Positions 10,820-21,820 are shown, counted from the first letter of the stretch. The stretch is 64,000 bases of DNA from Breviolum minutum Mf 1.05b.01 (GCA_000507305.1 DF241775.1:1-64000); one strand, 5' to 3'. The notes: generated from the letters alone by a model not told the origin. Numbers and translations are program-made.

Positions 10820-10940
10820 ATTGCTCACTTTTTACTGAGATTTGTTTACTTGGTGATTTTGTACGGATTGTAGCATGGGATTCATCACCATTTTGTTGCA
10901 CCACCATTTGGGTTAGTTTTCCAACGTGTTTTTTTTTAGT
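10820..10940. mobile_element. MITE family F5
   Basis: gagatttgtttacttggtgatt, gtacggattgtagcatggg, atcaccattttgttgcaccacc. Confidence 0.5.
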
Positions 10941-11090
10941 AAGAAACATTGTTGACGAACCGTGTGCGGTTCGAGTAACCTAGTATGGATTTTGGCTCCA
11001 AACTTGGAAAAATAAAATTCATACGGAATCCATGCGAACCATCTTTCCCAAACGCAGGTAGCATTGTTGGCTTCCAAGCCACATATTCTA

Positions 11091-11194
11091 GGGGGTGTCT
11101 CAAACATTTTCTATGTTCGTCCTGATCCTTGGGGGTGCATGATCCAATTTGACGAGCATATTTGTTCAGATGGGTTGGTTCAACCACCAACTAG
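11091..11194. mobile_element. MITE family F2
   Basis: gggtgtctcaaacattttctatg ... ttggttcaaccaccaactag; diverged left end. Confidence 0.55.
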
Positions 11195-11634
11195 TAATGA
11201 TTGAAGTTCTAAATCCCGAAAAAAAATCTGCAAACAAATACCTCGAATGTACACAGAAAAAGGATCAGTGTATGGTATATCACCTACATTTAGTTTATTT
11301 TCATTAGACAATGTAGGCGAATGTACCATAAACAAATGCATCCTATAGAGTATGATTGTACCTGGCAATTCCTTGTGACTTTTTTATGGGGTGATCAAGA
11401 AACCCTTTCAAAGGTTGGAAAGGTGACGAAACCAAGGATCTGGGATAAGGTCGTGGCTGGGACGGCCACCAGTTGTAAATGGAGTGACTTCACCCTTATC
11501 AATGGCCAAAACTAAATGGGGTAACTGCGGTTATAACTACCCTACTTACAACCCTATACTTACAGGGGCGAATATATAATAAACTCCATTTATGACTGGT
11601 GACGGAGTCCACCCTGGTGTGAATCATTTCCTAG

Positions 11635-11735
11635 GTGGTGGCAACTCAAACATTTTTTATGTTCAACCCTATTTGGGGAAGATGAAACCATTTTGAGGAG
11701 CATATTTTCTCAGATGAATTGAAACCACCAACTAG
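11635..11735. mobile_element. MITE family F2, 3' end at an exon start
   Basis: ctag|gtggtggcaactcaaac ... attgaaaccaccaactag. The terminal AG abuts an open frame. Confidence 0.65.
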
Positions 11736-11814
11736 TTTCAAACGCTCGCGTTTGGAGGCTATATGATGCCCATGGTAGGCAGTGGTATTCCTAGTCGCCC
11801 TGCCACCTTTGCTG
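11736..11814 (+). CDS. Candidate Gly/Met/Pro-rich exon after F2
   Basis: Begins at the base after F2 and reads FQTLAFGGYMMPMVGSGIPS, then RPATFAG, to a donor gctg|gtatgg. Composition resembles the 6149 exon, so it probably belongs to the same protein. Confidence 0.45.
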
Positions 11815-11950
11815 GTATGGCCTTGGATGATTTGTAACTTGGACCATCTTGGACCATCAACGTTTCGCTCTCCCTAGGAGGTGGACCCCACGATTTACTG
11901 GTTGTATATATATAGGGTGAAATTTTCCTAGAGATGGCTGAAAATAGATG

Positions 11951-12053
11951 GGTGTTTCCGTAAATGGTGGTACCCCTAAATCATCCCATTTTAGTAGGGT
12001 TTTCCATTATAAACCATCCATTTTTGGGTACCCCTATTTTCGGAAACACCCAG
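11951..12053. mobile_element. MITE family F1
   Basis: gggtgtttccgtaaatggtgg ... cccctattttcggaaacaccc. Confidence 0.7.
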
Positions 12054-12317
12054 ATGGGGTTTGTTTGGGGTCTGAACATTTCACCCCTATTTCACTGGAG
12101 TTATTTCGGGTGTTTCCATCCTTAAAGCTGGATTTTGACACCGGCCCACCAGTGGTTGACATCATGACAAGATTTTCAACGAAGCTTGTGAGGGGTCGGA
12201 GTCAAACATGATTTTCTAAAAAGGTCCATGGTAGTTTCTGTAGTAGTAACTCAACACTGGGGGAGTCAAGAATTCCAAGAAGAGTACTTCAACAAAATAT
12301 TCAACATGGTGGTTACA

Positions 12318-12475
12318 AGATGGGCCCATACAATGCTTAGAAATGGAGTTATGGGGGCCCATATAAGTAGGCTTATTTCACCCCAATTACCTATTTAGAA
12401 TGCCAGTTATAGAGGTGAAGTTCATATCCATTCATATCCATTCATAACTGGTAGGGTCCGTCCACCTTGTATGAT
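12318..12475. mobile_element. MITE family F4 (diverged)
   Basis: acaagatgggcccatac at the left, ggtagggtccgtccaccttgta at the right; internal tataagtaggctta. Confidence 0.45.
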
Positions 12476-12564
12476 GCATTCTTCAACTTAATCCAAACAT
12501 CATAATCCCAGGGGCAGCTTGGATTCCTTGTATAGATGTGTTTTGCTGCCCATTTTTTTTTCAG

Positions 12565-12582
12565 TGGCTTATGATCTTGCAG
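12565..12582 (+). CDS. Candidate 18-nt microexon
   Basis: Near-perfect flanks: cccatttttttttcag before and |gtaggc after. It would add AYDLA plus split codons, or WLMILQ in phase 0. Short, so chance is possible. Confidence 0.35.
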
Positions 12583-12621
12583 GTAGGCTTGCATTTCGCA
12601 TAGGAACCATTTTTTTTCAAG

Positions 12622-12676
12622 TGATAGTGATTTCAAGTTCTGCTTCTATGCCACTTGGCATGCTCTGGAAATCTGG
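12622..12676 (+). CDS. Candidate exon, aromatic-rich
   Basis: Acceptor ccattttttttcaag; reads DSDFKFCFYATWHALEIW to a donor |gtcctt in phase 0. Well formed; no family assigned. Confidence 0.5.
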
Positions 12677-12685
12677 GTCCTTTGT

Positions 12686-12785
12686 CCTTTGTTTAGTTGG
12701 TGATTTTTTACCGACTGTACCGTGCGAAATAGGAATATTTGTTGATTTTTTGCAAGCAATCTTAAGCAAATCTACGTCATACTTT
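12686..12785. mobile_element. MITE family F5
   Basis: tttgtttagttggtgattttt, accgactgtaccgtgcgaaat, gcaagcaatcttaagcaaat. Confidence 0.5.
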
Positions 12786-13210
12786 TTGGTGCCTTTTTTT
12801 GTATCATTGTCTATGCGCCTGGCTGCAGAAAGGACATGCTAGTAGTTGATCATAACTATCCTGCTATTCAACTGCAGCATCCCAACTGTTTTTGTTGGCC
12901 GTTTTTTGTCCATCAGTACCGTAGTACCCTACTGGTGTCAAAGATGTGTTCATGTTTAGCAAAATCCTTGGGAAAATGATCCGATTTATTCAAATTTGAC
13001 TTTGTAAAAGGTGTGGAAACCACCAAGAGTAGTACACTTTGATTCAATCCGACAGAGTTTATGTATGGTATTTATATTTACCTACATGAAAGCCTGAAAT
13101 TTATGCTTTCCATGTAGGTTCCAATTATATCAGTCCCATGGATCTTCACATGGGCCTATATGTGGTTGACTTGACTTCGGAAAGGCCGAGTTTTCGTTTT
13201 AAACCTTCAG

Positions 13211-13261
13211 GTATCATCGACAGAGCGATCGACAAGATGCTTGTTGAAAGTCTACTTCTGG
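13211..13261 (+). CDS. Candidate helical exon, donor at F2 start
   Basis: Acceptor ttcgttttaaaccttcag; reads IIDRAIDKMLVESLLL, an amphipathic helix, in phase 1 to a GT that is the first dinucleotide of the following F2 element. Confidence 0.55.
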
Positions 13262-13361
13262 GTGGTGACAACTCAAATATGTTTTATTTTCAGCCCTATT
13301 TGGGGAAGACGAACCCATTTTGACGAGCATATTTTTCAAATGAGTTGAAACCACCAACTAG
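13262..13361. mobile_element. MITE family F2, 5' end at an exon end
   Basis: gtggtgacaactcaaatatg ... gagttgaaaccaccaactag. Its GT serves as the predicted donor. Confidence 0.65.
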
Positions 13362-13625
13362 ATTTGCCTTTTTTTAGAATTTGTTCGCTGTACAGTATAT
13401 TTACTTACATTCACAATCAACCAAATGTAAGGAACTATAATTTCTATGACGATATTCAAATTATACTTAACATCTTGTATAGATGGGATGGGTTGTTTTG
13501 TTGAAGTTGATTTGTTTACTGAAATTCTACCATGTTAAAATAATCATGGACCAATAAAGCAGAATGCGGGGAATATGTATTGGTTCTTTTCAATCAAAAA
13601 ACAAATCTACGTTTTTGGGTATTAC

Positions 13626-13735
13626 ACCCTCGAAAACTAACATGTCCCCGAACAAGGAGTCATTGCAAAAGGAAAGGATCCTCTTCCAACCACTATTTCT
13701 CACAGGATATTCGTTAGTTTTCGAGGGAATCTCGC
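13626..13735. mobile_element. MITE family F6
   Basis: accctcgaaaactaacatgtcc ... ggatattcgttagttttcgaggg. Confidence 0.65.
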
Positions 13736-13883
13736 TGTGCTCATTTTTCTCATTCCAACTTTCAGCTTCAAAATCCATTCTTCGACCGGAATTTTGCGCC
13801 TGAAAAGACTAGAGTCCGAGTTTCTCCAAGAGAAACTTGCGGGAAAGATCTACCGAAAACAGGGATAGGATAGAACCTCCTAC

Positions 13884-13980
13884 CATGGGAACCCACAACC
13901 TTCATTTATAGAGGTTATAACCCATATATTGGGGGCTTAAAACCTTCATTTTTCATGGTTTTGGGGTCCAATGGTAAAAT
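13884..13980. mobile_element. MITE family F9
   Basis: tgggaacccacaaccttcattt ... aaaaccttcatttttcatgg. Reverse-complement copy at 24,186 and a third near 36,975. Confidence 0.5.
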
Positions 13981-14102
13981 ATATTTAGGACAAAAACAAC
14001 ATTCCAGCAAGAAGGGGCAGGAACCTCCAATGATTTCACACGACACTATGACGAAACAAAACCCACTGCTTGATAGTGGTGCTTAAAGGAAATCTGCTTA
14101 AG

Positions 14103-14150
14103 GAAAACCAGTGGAGATTGGTAGGTGAAATCTACCACTCTTGGCAACAG
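14103..14150 (+). CDS. Candidate exon, unknown protein
   Basis: Acceptor aatctgcttaag; ENQWRLVGEIYHSWQQ in phase 0 at both ends, donor cag|gttttg. F1 starts 10 nt downstream. Confidence 0.5.
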
Positions 14151-14159
14151 GTTTTGATA

Positions 14160-14261
14160 TGGGTGTTTCCAAAAATAGGGGTACCCCAAAATGGATGGTT
14201 TATAATGGAAAACCCTATTAAAATGGATGATTTGGGGGTACCACTATTTTCGGAAACATCC
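14160..14261. mobile_element. MITE family F1
   Basis: gggtgtttccaaaaataggg ... ccactattttcggaaacatcc. Confidence 0.7.
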
Positions 14262-14344
14262 GTATGGTCGCTACATTCCAGGTGCTGGTCGCCAAATTCC
14301 TTTCACCATCAACTATACATAAAATTCACTGATTTTTCTCTCAG

Positions 14345-14450
14345 GATGGCTTTGCCAGTCCCGAACGAGGGCCCCACCGTGGCGAGCCCATCTCTCCCAA
14401 CCAATTCCGAGTTCCTTGGTGCCAAAACCTTGGAAAAGAGGTTGGAGGTG
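14345..14450 (+). CDS. Candidate exon, unknown protein
   Basis: Strong acceptor actgatttttctctcag and donor gaggtg|gtaggt. The frame with GC-rich third positions reads MALPVPNEGPTVASPSLPTN then SEFLGAKTLEKRLEV. A second open frame exists. Confidence 0.5.
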
Positions 14451-14511
14451 GTAGGTCCGGACACCTTTTTTGGGGTGTCAACAGAGATGGGGTTTCGATC
14501 CCCAGAAATCT

Positions 14512-14625
14512 ACTCCCCTGAAAACTAAAAAAAATTATCCTGAAAATCGAAGAAGTTGGAAGATGTAGGCACCCTACTGAAATGGTCACCACTTTTTCAG
14601 GGGACGGATTCGTTAGTTTTTAGGG
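14512..14625. mobile_element. MITE family F6
   Basis: actcccctgaaaactaaaa ... ggacggattcgttagtttttaggggc. Confidence 0.5.
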
Positions 14626-15108
14626 GCAAAAACTTTGAATCAGAAGGGCCCAAAAACCTCACTCAGTTATGGCTGGCTCAGTAGGGGTCCTACAACTCCA
14701 CTGTGGGTTTAGGGGTGAAATTTCACCCAAGTAAAACCCCATTTATTTGTGGGCCATTTATACTGGCCCCAAAAGTACCATTTCTTTGTGGCAATGCCGA
14801 GCCGAAGTGGAACATGATGATAAATTCCACCAAAAAAAAGTGTTGTTTGACTGATTGACGCTGGTTTACTTGTATTGTTGTATACCACCTGGGAAGTAGT
14901 TGGCTAGCCGCTCCCATGTATTGGTTTATCATAGCCCCCTTACTAAGCCACCTTTTGGAAGTGGCTAGCCATCTACTTTCACTACGGTGTAATTATTTCG
15001 TGGGTCCAAATACCTTGTGAGAAGCTACAATATGATTTGGAAAGTGCCCTGGTGCTTTTTGCTGAGTCTGTTTGACCCCAAGACAAAATCTGTGACTTGC
15101 AATTCCAG

Positions 15109-15178
15109 GAGAATTTGAAAAAGAGCGCTACGTCAGTTTAACACACAAACAAATACCGAAAAACACCACAGCAGACAG
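15109..15178 (+). CDS. Candidate exon, unknown protein
   Basis: Acceptor ttgcaattccag; EFEKERYVSLTHKQIPKNTT, then AD, ending ag|gtattt in phase 2. Confidence 0.5.
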
Positions 15179-15337
15179 GTATTTTCGACCTTGTTTTGTT
15201 AAAACGTGGATAAATTTTGAGTCCAGAAAAAAACAGCAAGTGGTTGGTACGTTTACTTCGTCAATATGTATCCAATGTGGCCTGGATCTTTAGTTGACTT
15301 GACTGTATCAAAATAGAAGCAATAGACAGAAATTCAG

Positions 15338-15391
15338 ATGAACCAAGAAAACCCTTTGGAAGTGGGTTTGGAAGAGCGAACTCTCCTTCAA
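15338..15391 (+). CDS. Candidate exon, frame ambiguous
   Basis: Acceptor acagaaattcag; phase 0 reads MNQENPLEVGLEERTLLQ to caa|gtcttt. An alternative frame (DEPRKPFGSGFGRANSPSS) stays open much longer. Confidence 0.35.
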
Positions 15392-15974
15392 GTCTTTTGG
15401 GGCTTGTCACACCCCAAATGACATGCAATTTCATTCCAACCCAAAGAAATCAATTTCGCCAAGATGCAATCGTGGCACACATTACTTGAAGATATTCTTG
15501 GGACTTGTCCCCCTAAACAAACATGCACATTGTAAGTAGATGCAACTTTGGGTATTCATGTGAGCGCCATGTTGGCTGAAAAACCCAGTGAAAAGAATGT
15601 TGACTCACACAAACACCTCTAAAACCTTGAAATACACCCCTGAATATCTGAAGTTTGAGAACGTGTTTAACCTGATTTCTGTTCAAAACTAGGGCAAAAT
15701 AATCAATTATCCTGCGCAAGACAAAGACAAAAACAAAAACTTTCTTGAAAGCAAGCAAGCAATAAGCAACGAGCCCAACAACTAAGCAAGCGTTTGTTGG
15801 CGGCTCCGGATGTAGGGTATTTTTTCATGGGAGATTCCTGGAGGTTCTTATAGAGTTACTGTAGCCCAAATCCTGGTTTTTTAGGGTAGGAAAAATGAAA
15901 TTTGGACAAGGACCCATTTATGTATATAGTATTTTTTCTATTTTATACGTTTTTTTCAAAGGTGACATGCCAAG

Positions 15975-16087
15975 AATTTATTGGAGGATTTGCTGGCCGA
16001 TTTTGATGGCTTTTGCCATGACTTTTTCGGTCAGAAGAGTTCTAAGGATTGGGGCGGACAAGAAGATTTTCTCACCCATTTGATGCG
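15975..16087 (+). CDS. Candidate acidic exon
   Basis: Reads NLLEDLLADFDGFCHDFFGQ then KSSKDWGGQEDFLTHLM, ending at a consensus donor atgcg|gtgagt. One of the best exons in the left half. Family not recognised. Confidence 0.55.
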
Positions 16088-16133
16088 GTGAGTCTCGTTT
16101 GTGAAACGATTTCCACGACCCGGATCCCACCAG

Positions 16134-16210
16134 CAGCAACCGATGGTCGCACAGGGGTTTTGGCACCGGGAAAAGTAATGTGTTCCGATCGCAGGGAGCT
16201 TTGGGCAAAG
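16134..16210 (+). CDS. Candidate exon after a very short intron
   Basis: In the phase left by the previous exon it reads SNRWSHRGFGTGKSNVFRSQ then GALGK, to aaag|gtgaaa. The implied intron is only 46 nt, so the acceptor may be elsewhere. Confidence 0.35.
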
Positions 16211-16555
16211 GTGAAACAATTGAAATACGATTTTGTTACATAAGTATCCCTAAGAATCAATCGTCTCATTCACCGATGATGGGAAACAGGTGTTTAATCA
16301 CCTCCGAAACGGATAGTATTTTAGGTTGAATGAAACCATTCTGAGAAGGCGATTGGGTCCCTCGGGTATACCACTGCAACATCTATGGAAAGATACCTGA
16401 CATATCTGATATACCAATATATGGTACCTGTTTTCTATGTACTGATTGTATTGATGGGTAGGTTTGGATAGACCTTGGACATCCCAAGGGACAAAGAATG
16501 ATTTCATTTGCTGAAAGTGATGCAGACTCACTGTCGCTCATGCAGTGAATTCTTG

Positions 16556-16690
16556 GAGGATCATCCCAGTTAGTAAGTGGATAATAACCATGGTTAGTAA
16601 GTCCCCTAAGTAGGGTTGTTCCCCTTCCAAATGGCCTGAATGGCTTATTGAGGTTACTAACCAGTTACTAACTGGGATGATCCTCCAAGT
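16556..16690. mobile_element. MITE family F7
   Basis: gaggatcatcccagttagtaa ... ttactaactgggatgatcctc; clear long inverted ends. Confidence 0.6.
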
Positions 16691-16789
16691 TGTCATATCA
16701 TGCTTGAAGAGATATCCACATCCACATTGTCACCATCATCACCAACATGAATGTTATGGTGATTGTTATCATTGGCGTCCGCATAATCA

Positions 16790-16814
16790 CCATCATTATC
16801 ATCATCATCATCAA

Positions 16815-16890
<76 letters not shown>

Positions 16891-16892
16891 TG
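16790..16892. repeat. CAT/ATC trinucleotide microsatellite
   Basis: About 100 bp of (atc)n. It produces spurious poly-His, poly-Ile and poly-Met frames that are not genes. Confidence 0.95.
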
Positions 16893-17018
16893 TGTGATCA
16901 TGTTCAAAGTCATGATTGTCCTCATGTTTATCATCGTTTAGATAGAGTCGTGACTTCCAACTTAAATCCTTTGAGAAAGGATCACGTTTTCACCATCCTT
17001 TTTCAAAGGTTTCCGCAG

Positions 17019-17043
17019 CAGGAGCGACACAGAACCCATGAAG
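17019..17043 (+). CDS. Candidate microexon
   Basis: Acceptor caaaggtttccgcag; QERHRTHE to gaag|gttaat. An alternative acceptor 16 nt upstream would read FRSRSDTEPMK. Confidence 0.3.
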
Positions 17044-17157
17044 GTTAATTCTACCTTGAGATGTGAAACCTCACCCAGGATGCTGGCTTGTGACCACCAG
17101 GATGCCACATTTTGATATTAGAGATATTGATGTTGCCACAATTGCATCCTGGGAGAG

Positions 17158-17238
17158 GTGCTAGCAATGCAAGCGATTTCCCGCAACAACTATGTCAATT
17201 CAAAACAACTCCTTTTCGCAGTGGGTCCCAAAACCCTG
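17158..17238 (+). CDS. Candidate exon, unknown protein
   Basis: After gggagag it reads VLAMQAISRNNYVNSKQLLF then AVGPKTL, phase 0 to ctg|gtacat. Another frame is also open. Confidence 0.35.
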
Positions 17239-17526
17239 GTACATGTTGCGACACATATAAGGGAGTATACTACCCATGTTATATATAGGGTAACTATTAT
17301 AAGCCATTATTTTTGGATCCCTATGAACCCATCAGTAACTGATGGGAACATCGAATTTCAAGCTTTTGAACGTTGCGGTTACATCACATGTAGCCCATCG
17401 AAGCTCCCTGTGTGAGCCGCCAAAACTGCGGTGTTGCCGCGGTTTTTTCGCTACTGTAATGGTCCGATGATATGATGCCTCAAACCCCCCATGGATGCAT
17501 AAATGGAGAGTCGGATAAGAATCTAG

Positions 17527-17621
17527 ATGGTGGTTTCAAATATTTTTTATTTCCATCCCTACCTGGGGATGATTTCCAATTTGACTAATATTTTTTCAGA
17601 TGGGTTGAAACCACCAACCAG
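17527..17621. mobile_element. MITE family F2
   Basis: ctagatggtggtttcaaatatt ... gggttgaaaccaccaaccag. Confidence 0.65.
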
Positions 17622-17769
17622 TTATGTTTGTAGTTTGTGTGAAGTTAACAAGGGCCACGTGGTTGTTTTTGTGTGGCTCCTTTGTTTGAGAGTGAACATT
17701 TACAAAAAATTGGTATCCTTCTATCATGATCCCATGAATTTCACCAATCTGGATTTCATGTAATGGGAC

Positions 17770-17885
17770 AAGACTATAGGATCAATTTATAGGAATTTAC
17801 ATGAATTCATGTAGTCGATTTGTGTGGTAGATGTAGGTACATACCTATAGACTGTAGATATACCATAGATTGATCCTATGCAAAG
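17770..17885. mobile_element. MITE family F3 (diverged)
   Basis: actataggatcaatttatagg ... atataccatagattgatcctat; inverted ends. Confidence 0.45.
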
Positions 17886-18002
17886 TTTTGTTTTCATTTT
17901 CCTGGATCAAAATGCATTCCTGTTGGCCTCTCTATACTGGTTGTTCAATAGGGATCCTTACGTCATGGTTTTGTTGCAGTCGAAAAAAAATAACTGGATA
18001 GA

Positions 18003-18095
18003 ATTTCATCCCCGACATATACCCTAAACAACAAAACGGGGCCCTTTTTTCATGGCTCAATACATCTTACCCTTTGAGTCGGGGCAAAGTGCCTG
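18003..18095. mobile_element. MITE family F12 fragment
   Basis: gggcccttttttcatggctcaa matches the F12 arm at 5040-5170. Confidence 0.35.
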
Positions 18096-18329
18096 GCTGC
18101 CTTTCTCCCATCCCATGGATTCCATGAAAGGTATGTATGTCACAGGCGGGAAACTGTAATCAAACCCATTCGATTTAGGGGTACTTCCGAAAAAGTTGAG
18201 AAATCACTTTAAAAGAAACACCTACATTGGGTAAACATTTATGTTATAGGTATTTGCTTTTGTATATTTACATTCATTTATAGTTATAACCATTGCCAGC
18301 TGGCTGTTGTTTCTTGCATGACCGGTCCA

Positions 18330-18504
18330 CACCGTGTGTTTACCGGTCCGGAAGGGGGAAGATATGTTGGATCTTCGCTTAACACTCGCCCCACCGGTCC
18401 GGCCGAGTGTTTTTCACAACCGGTCCGGAGGTGGATATAGCGGTCATAGCGAAACAGATGATGGGCAAGGTCCGTTGTTTGAAGTTGCTGCAGATGAAGG
18501 CCAC
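18330..18504 (+). CDS. Candidate Ser/Gly/Asp-rich exon, ends approximate
   Basis: Open frame with LTLAPPVRPSVFHNRSGGGY then SGHSETDDGQGPLFEVAADE. The DNA holds four copies of a ccggtccg motif (18,320-18,425). Splice sites are not certain. Confidence 0.35.
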
Positions 18505-18519
18505 CAGGCTACCCATGTT

Positions 18520-18635
18520 TTATATGTAAAACACCATCCATGTATGGATATGTATGGTATATATCTACATGAACGGTTGATTTTTTTAATATGGTAAATG
18601 TAGTTAAATATACCATTCATGTCATGGATGGTATG
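18520..18635. mobile_element. MITE family F3
   Basis: ccatccatgtatggatatg ... ataccattcatgtcatggatgg. Confidence 0.5.
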
Positions 18636-18839
18636 GGGTTGGTTTACAAACCACCATGATTTTCTAGTAAGGTAAGGGTTTGATCATTATCCAAAAGGAA
18701 TTTCACCATTTTCAAGATCTTTGGCAACGAGTCCCAGGTTTTTTCTTTATGAAAAAATACGGTTTGAACCCCAAGGAGTTGACCTGAACACCATTTGTTT
18801 CTATGGGTGAAAATCTTCCAACAAATTTTGGGCCCCACT

Positions 18840-18955
18840 TGGATGTCCCAGGAAATTAGTAAATGGTTAGTAAATGGGTTGTAACCTACTTCTAAAGGGG
18901 ATATATTGAGATTAAAACCCACTGATCCTAACCTTTTACAAACTTGCAAGAACAT
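18840..18955. mobile_element. MITE family F7
   Basis: ggatgtcccaggaaattagtaa, aaatggttagtaaatgggttg, ctgatcctaaccttttac. Confidence 0.5.
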
Positions 18956-19667
18956 GCAAGCATTTGGGTTCTAGGTATATATGCGTACTTCCAAGGGATA
19001 CAAATCCCTTTGTTTTTGTGGTTATGATTCTGATTGAAGATGAATTCTGGTCCAATTCTCGTGTCAGAGGACGTGAGGATGTTGACCCCCTCCGATAAAA
19101 AGTACAATCTTCGTAGAGGAATGAACTCTTACACCCCAGAAGTATTTTTCATAGCCCCTGAAAAGTAAGTTACTATACCACAAGGGAAGTAGTCTTGCCA
19201 CCATCAATTTGCAGGGGCTATAGCTCTTAAACTTCACGAGTGTCGTTTTTTTTTCGTTGTTTTTTACCTGTATTTTAGCCACAAGATACACCCGAAAAAA
19301 AGGAGTCACATCCATTGGTTCTCCCATCATCTCGAACGTGGAAAAAAGGAGTCCGTTTCACCAAGTGATTCTCTTGATTCTCGCGCAGGGTTGAGAATCT
19401 TGTCATAAAAGCATGTGGGAAGAGAACAAAGTACCATGTGTCTAGAGACTTTATATATACATATATGATATATATATAGATGCATATTTATGTATGCATC
19501 TATTACATACAACATCATGTGTTTTAATATATTTATCTAACATGTACGTGCAGTATACATATATAAATAATGTAAATCTATATAATTTATATATATATAT
19601 ACAGTATGCAATTTCTTTGTACACATTATATGTATGATTCCTGTAACCTTGCACATACAATTGGCAG

Positions 19668-19736
19668 ATTTGACCTTTGAGCAAATTGAACTCCGTGGAC
19701 ACCTCTCAATGTGGAAGTCTTCCTCACCTGGGATTT
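19668..19736 (+). CDS. Candidate exon next to F5
   Basis: Acceptor acatacaattggcag; LTFEQIELRGHLSMWKSSSP, then the F5 element starts. The donor inside the F5 edge is approximate. Confidence 0.4.
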
Positions 19737-19850
19737 GTTTAGTTGGTGATTTTCTACGGATTCGGGTGGGAAATCACCATTTTTCACCACCATTTCAAGG
19801 AATATCTTTCCATTTTGCTCCCATCCAACCAACTGTAACAAGCAAATCCA
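19729..19850. mobile_element. MITE family F5
   Basis: gggatttgtttagttggtgatt, ctacggattcgggtggg, aatcaccatttttcaccaccat. Confidence 0.5.
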
Positions 19851-20189
19851 AGTTAGTAATACTGCTAGAATTCGTTTTAGGGTTCCCTACGATCCCCAGC
19901 AAATCTCATTAAACCAGCAAAAACATCGTTTCATTTCACCTATACGCTGTGCGTTTCGTGATGAGCACCGGTTTCCGGCAGGTTTCGAATTTCATGGAAA
20001 AGTCCCTGTGATTTGTGTAAGCAAAAACCCATGTTACCCCTTCAAAAACCGAAAATGCCTTGGTTTGAGTTTTTCCTATTTAAACATTAAACACCTAGCT
20101 TTATTTTTCCTTAATGTAAAGATTAAACAGTAAACCAGTTTCCCTGCGTTTTCATGTTTCATGAATGTTTGACATTTTTCTCAACCCAG

Positions 20190-20275
20190 TGATTTCTCGG
20201 ACAAAGTGGAGCTTCGCCCCGGAGAGAGATCATGATCCGGTTGATCCCCGGTCCAGGGGTCCACAGCGTTTGATA
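20190..20275 (+). CDS. Candidate exon, basic/acidic
   Basis: Acceptor tttctcaacccag; ISRTKWSFAPERDHDPVDPR then SRGPQRLI, to |gtacgt. Other frames close quickly. Confidence 0.4.
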
Positions 20276-20279
20276 GTAC

Positions 20280-20530
20280 GTCTACTACGGATGTCTATGG
20301 AAGTTCGTAACTAGTTTCCATCAAAAATTGAATGGGACCTTACCAACGGGGCCCTAAGAAGGTTACTAGACCTACTAAATACCCCAGGTTTTAGGGGTTC
20401 GTTCAGGGGGTCCTGTTGGAGATTTCTTGGATAGTTTGTAGGTTGGTTTATAACCTATTTAGGGGTCTTACAATATACCTAGTTGTACAGGGGTTATAAT
20501 CCAGTTATTAAGTGCCATGGACATCCTGCA
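20280..20530. mobile_element. F7-related block
   Basis: Two F7-like arms with aggggttataatccagtta and ttataacctatttaggggtc; ends gtgccatggacatcctg. Confidence 0.35.
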
Positions 20531-20535
20531 AACAG

Positions 20536-20584
20536 CACAACCGGGCTATAGTTTAGTAGTTGACGGAAGAAAGCCTGCTACAAG
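20536..20584 (+). CDS. Candidate exon, donor at F4 start
   Basis: Acceptor atcctgcaaacag; QPGYSLVVDGRKPAT, ending ag|gtaagc, where gtaagcccc is the start of an F4 element. Confidence 0.5.
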
Positions 20585-20735
20585 GTAAGCCCCAAAAACC
20601 AGTTTTGATTAGGGTTATAACTTATAACTATAGCTTCTACACATGGCCAAACATCCATGGGTAACTGGGGTGAAATTACCTTATTTATAGGAGCCCCATA
20701 ACTCCATTTATAACTTGAGGGTAAACAAAACCCTG
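20582..20735. mobile_element. MITE family F4
   Basis: caaggtaagccccaaaaaccag ... ttataactccatttataac; right end diverged. Confidence 0.45.
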
Positions 20736-21184
20736 GTGAACAAAGTGGGTAGATAGTCTTTTCGTACGTATCAAGGGAACGTGTTTTTAACTAACCTTCA
20801 CGAACTCCACCGTTACAGTGATTTTAGGCGGAGGCCCAAATACATCAAATTGTAACATTATTTGATTTACACCTCCAAAACTAACGTGAAGACGGTAAAA
20901 ACCAACCATTTGAAGATGTATCTCTTATTAAATATCGTGATTTTCCATTGCCAGCGTTGGTTCCCCTTGATTCGTTTTTAAAGCATCCCAAAGTTTGTCC
21001 CTCAATTTCATCCACACAATTTGTGATCCCAGAACCTTCTGTAAGGTTTTTAGACGTTTCATTCCACCTTGCATAGGGAATCCTTGCAATGGATATATAA
21101 GCCCTTAATATTGGCTTGATGAGTTTATCTCCCCCCCCTTTATGGAAACAATATCTTCATTTCAGGAAGATAGGGATTGCTTGT

Positions 21185-21330
21185 AAGATCATCCCAGGAT
21201 TTGTAACATAGTTAGCAACTATTGGTTAGATCGTTGTCGTCCCTAAGACCTGGGGCAACATTCCCTTTCCAAATGGCCTTCATGGTTTATGAATGGGGGT
21301 TACTAACTACTTACTAACTGGGATGGCCAG
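21185..21330. mobile_element. MITE family F7
   Basis: gatcatcccaggatttgtaac ... ttactaactgggatggcc. Confidence 0.5.
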
Positions 21331-21820
21331 TCCCATCTTTTTTGTATCCTAAGAACAACATCTCTTGAACCTAGGGAAAAAAACATATACATCATGCATG
21401 TCATTCTGGACATTTGGTTAGATATAGTCTTACCAGGACATGGTTTTGATTCGATGTTGCTATGCATTCCCTTTATTTTTGCTTGATCATTTGTCTAGAT
21501 GCTTCTCTCGAATGTGTGTGTGAGAGTACTCAGCTGGGATTGTTGTCGGAGTTGATGTTTATATGTCAACCACTATGAGCTGTATATCAACGTTTGCGAT
21601 TGAGTAGTTGAAATCAACCTCTTCAATATTTGGAAGTGGGATTCTTTCAAACTCACTGATTTTTCCAATCATTCTTTTTCATTTGATAAAATAAAAAGTA
21701 CCAACTCAAAGATCCAGGCGTTATGATGCTTTATGCTGGCGACTCCTGAAAAAAATGACTGATAATGGAACCAACCATATTCACCACCAATTGGACCCTT
21801 GGACCGCCACCGTCACGCAG
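21331..21820. other. Unassigned intron stretch
   Basis: AT-rich, no inverted element or exon recognised. Confidence 0.3.

Noticed and set aside
16677-17048. Poly-His, poly-Ile and poly-Met open frames
   Set aside because: Produced by the (atc)n microsatellite on both strands; no flanking coding signal.
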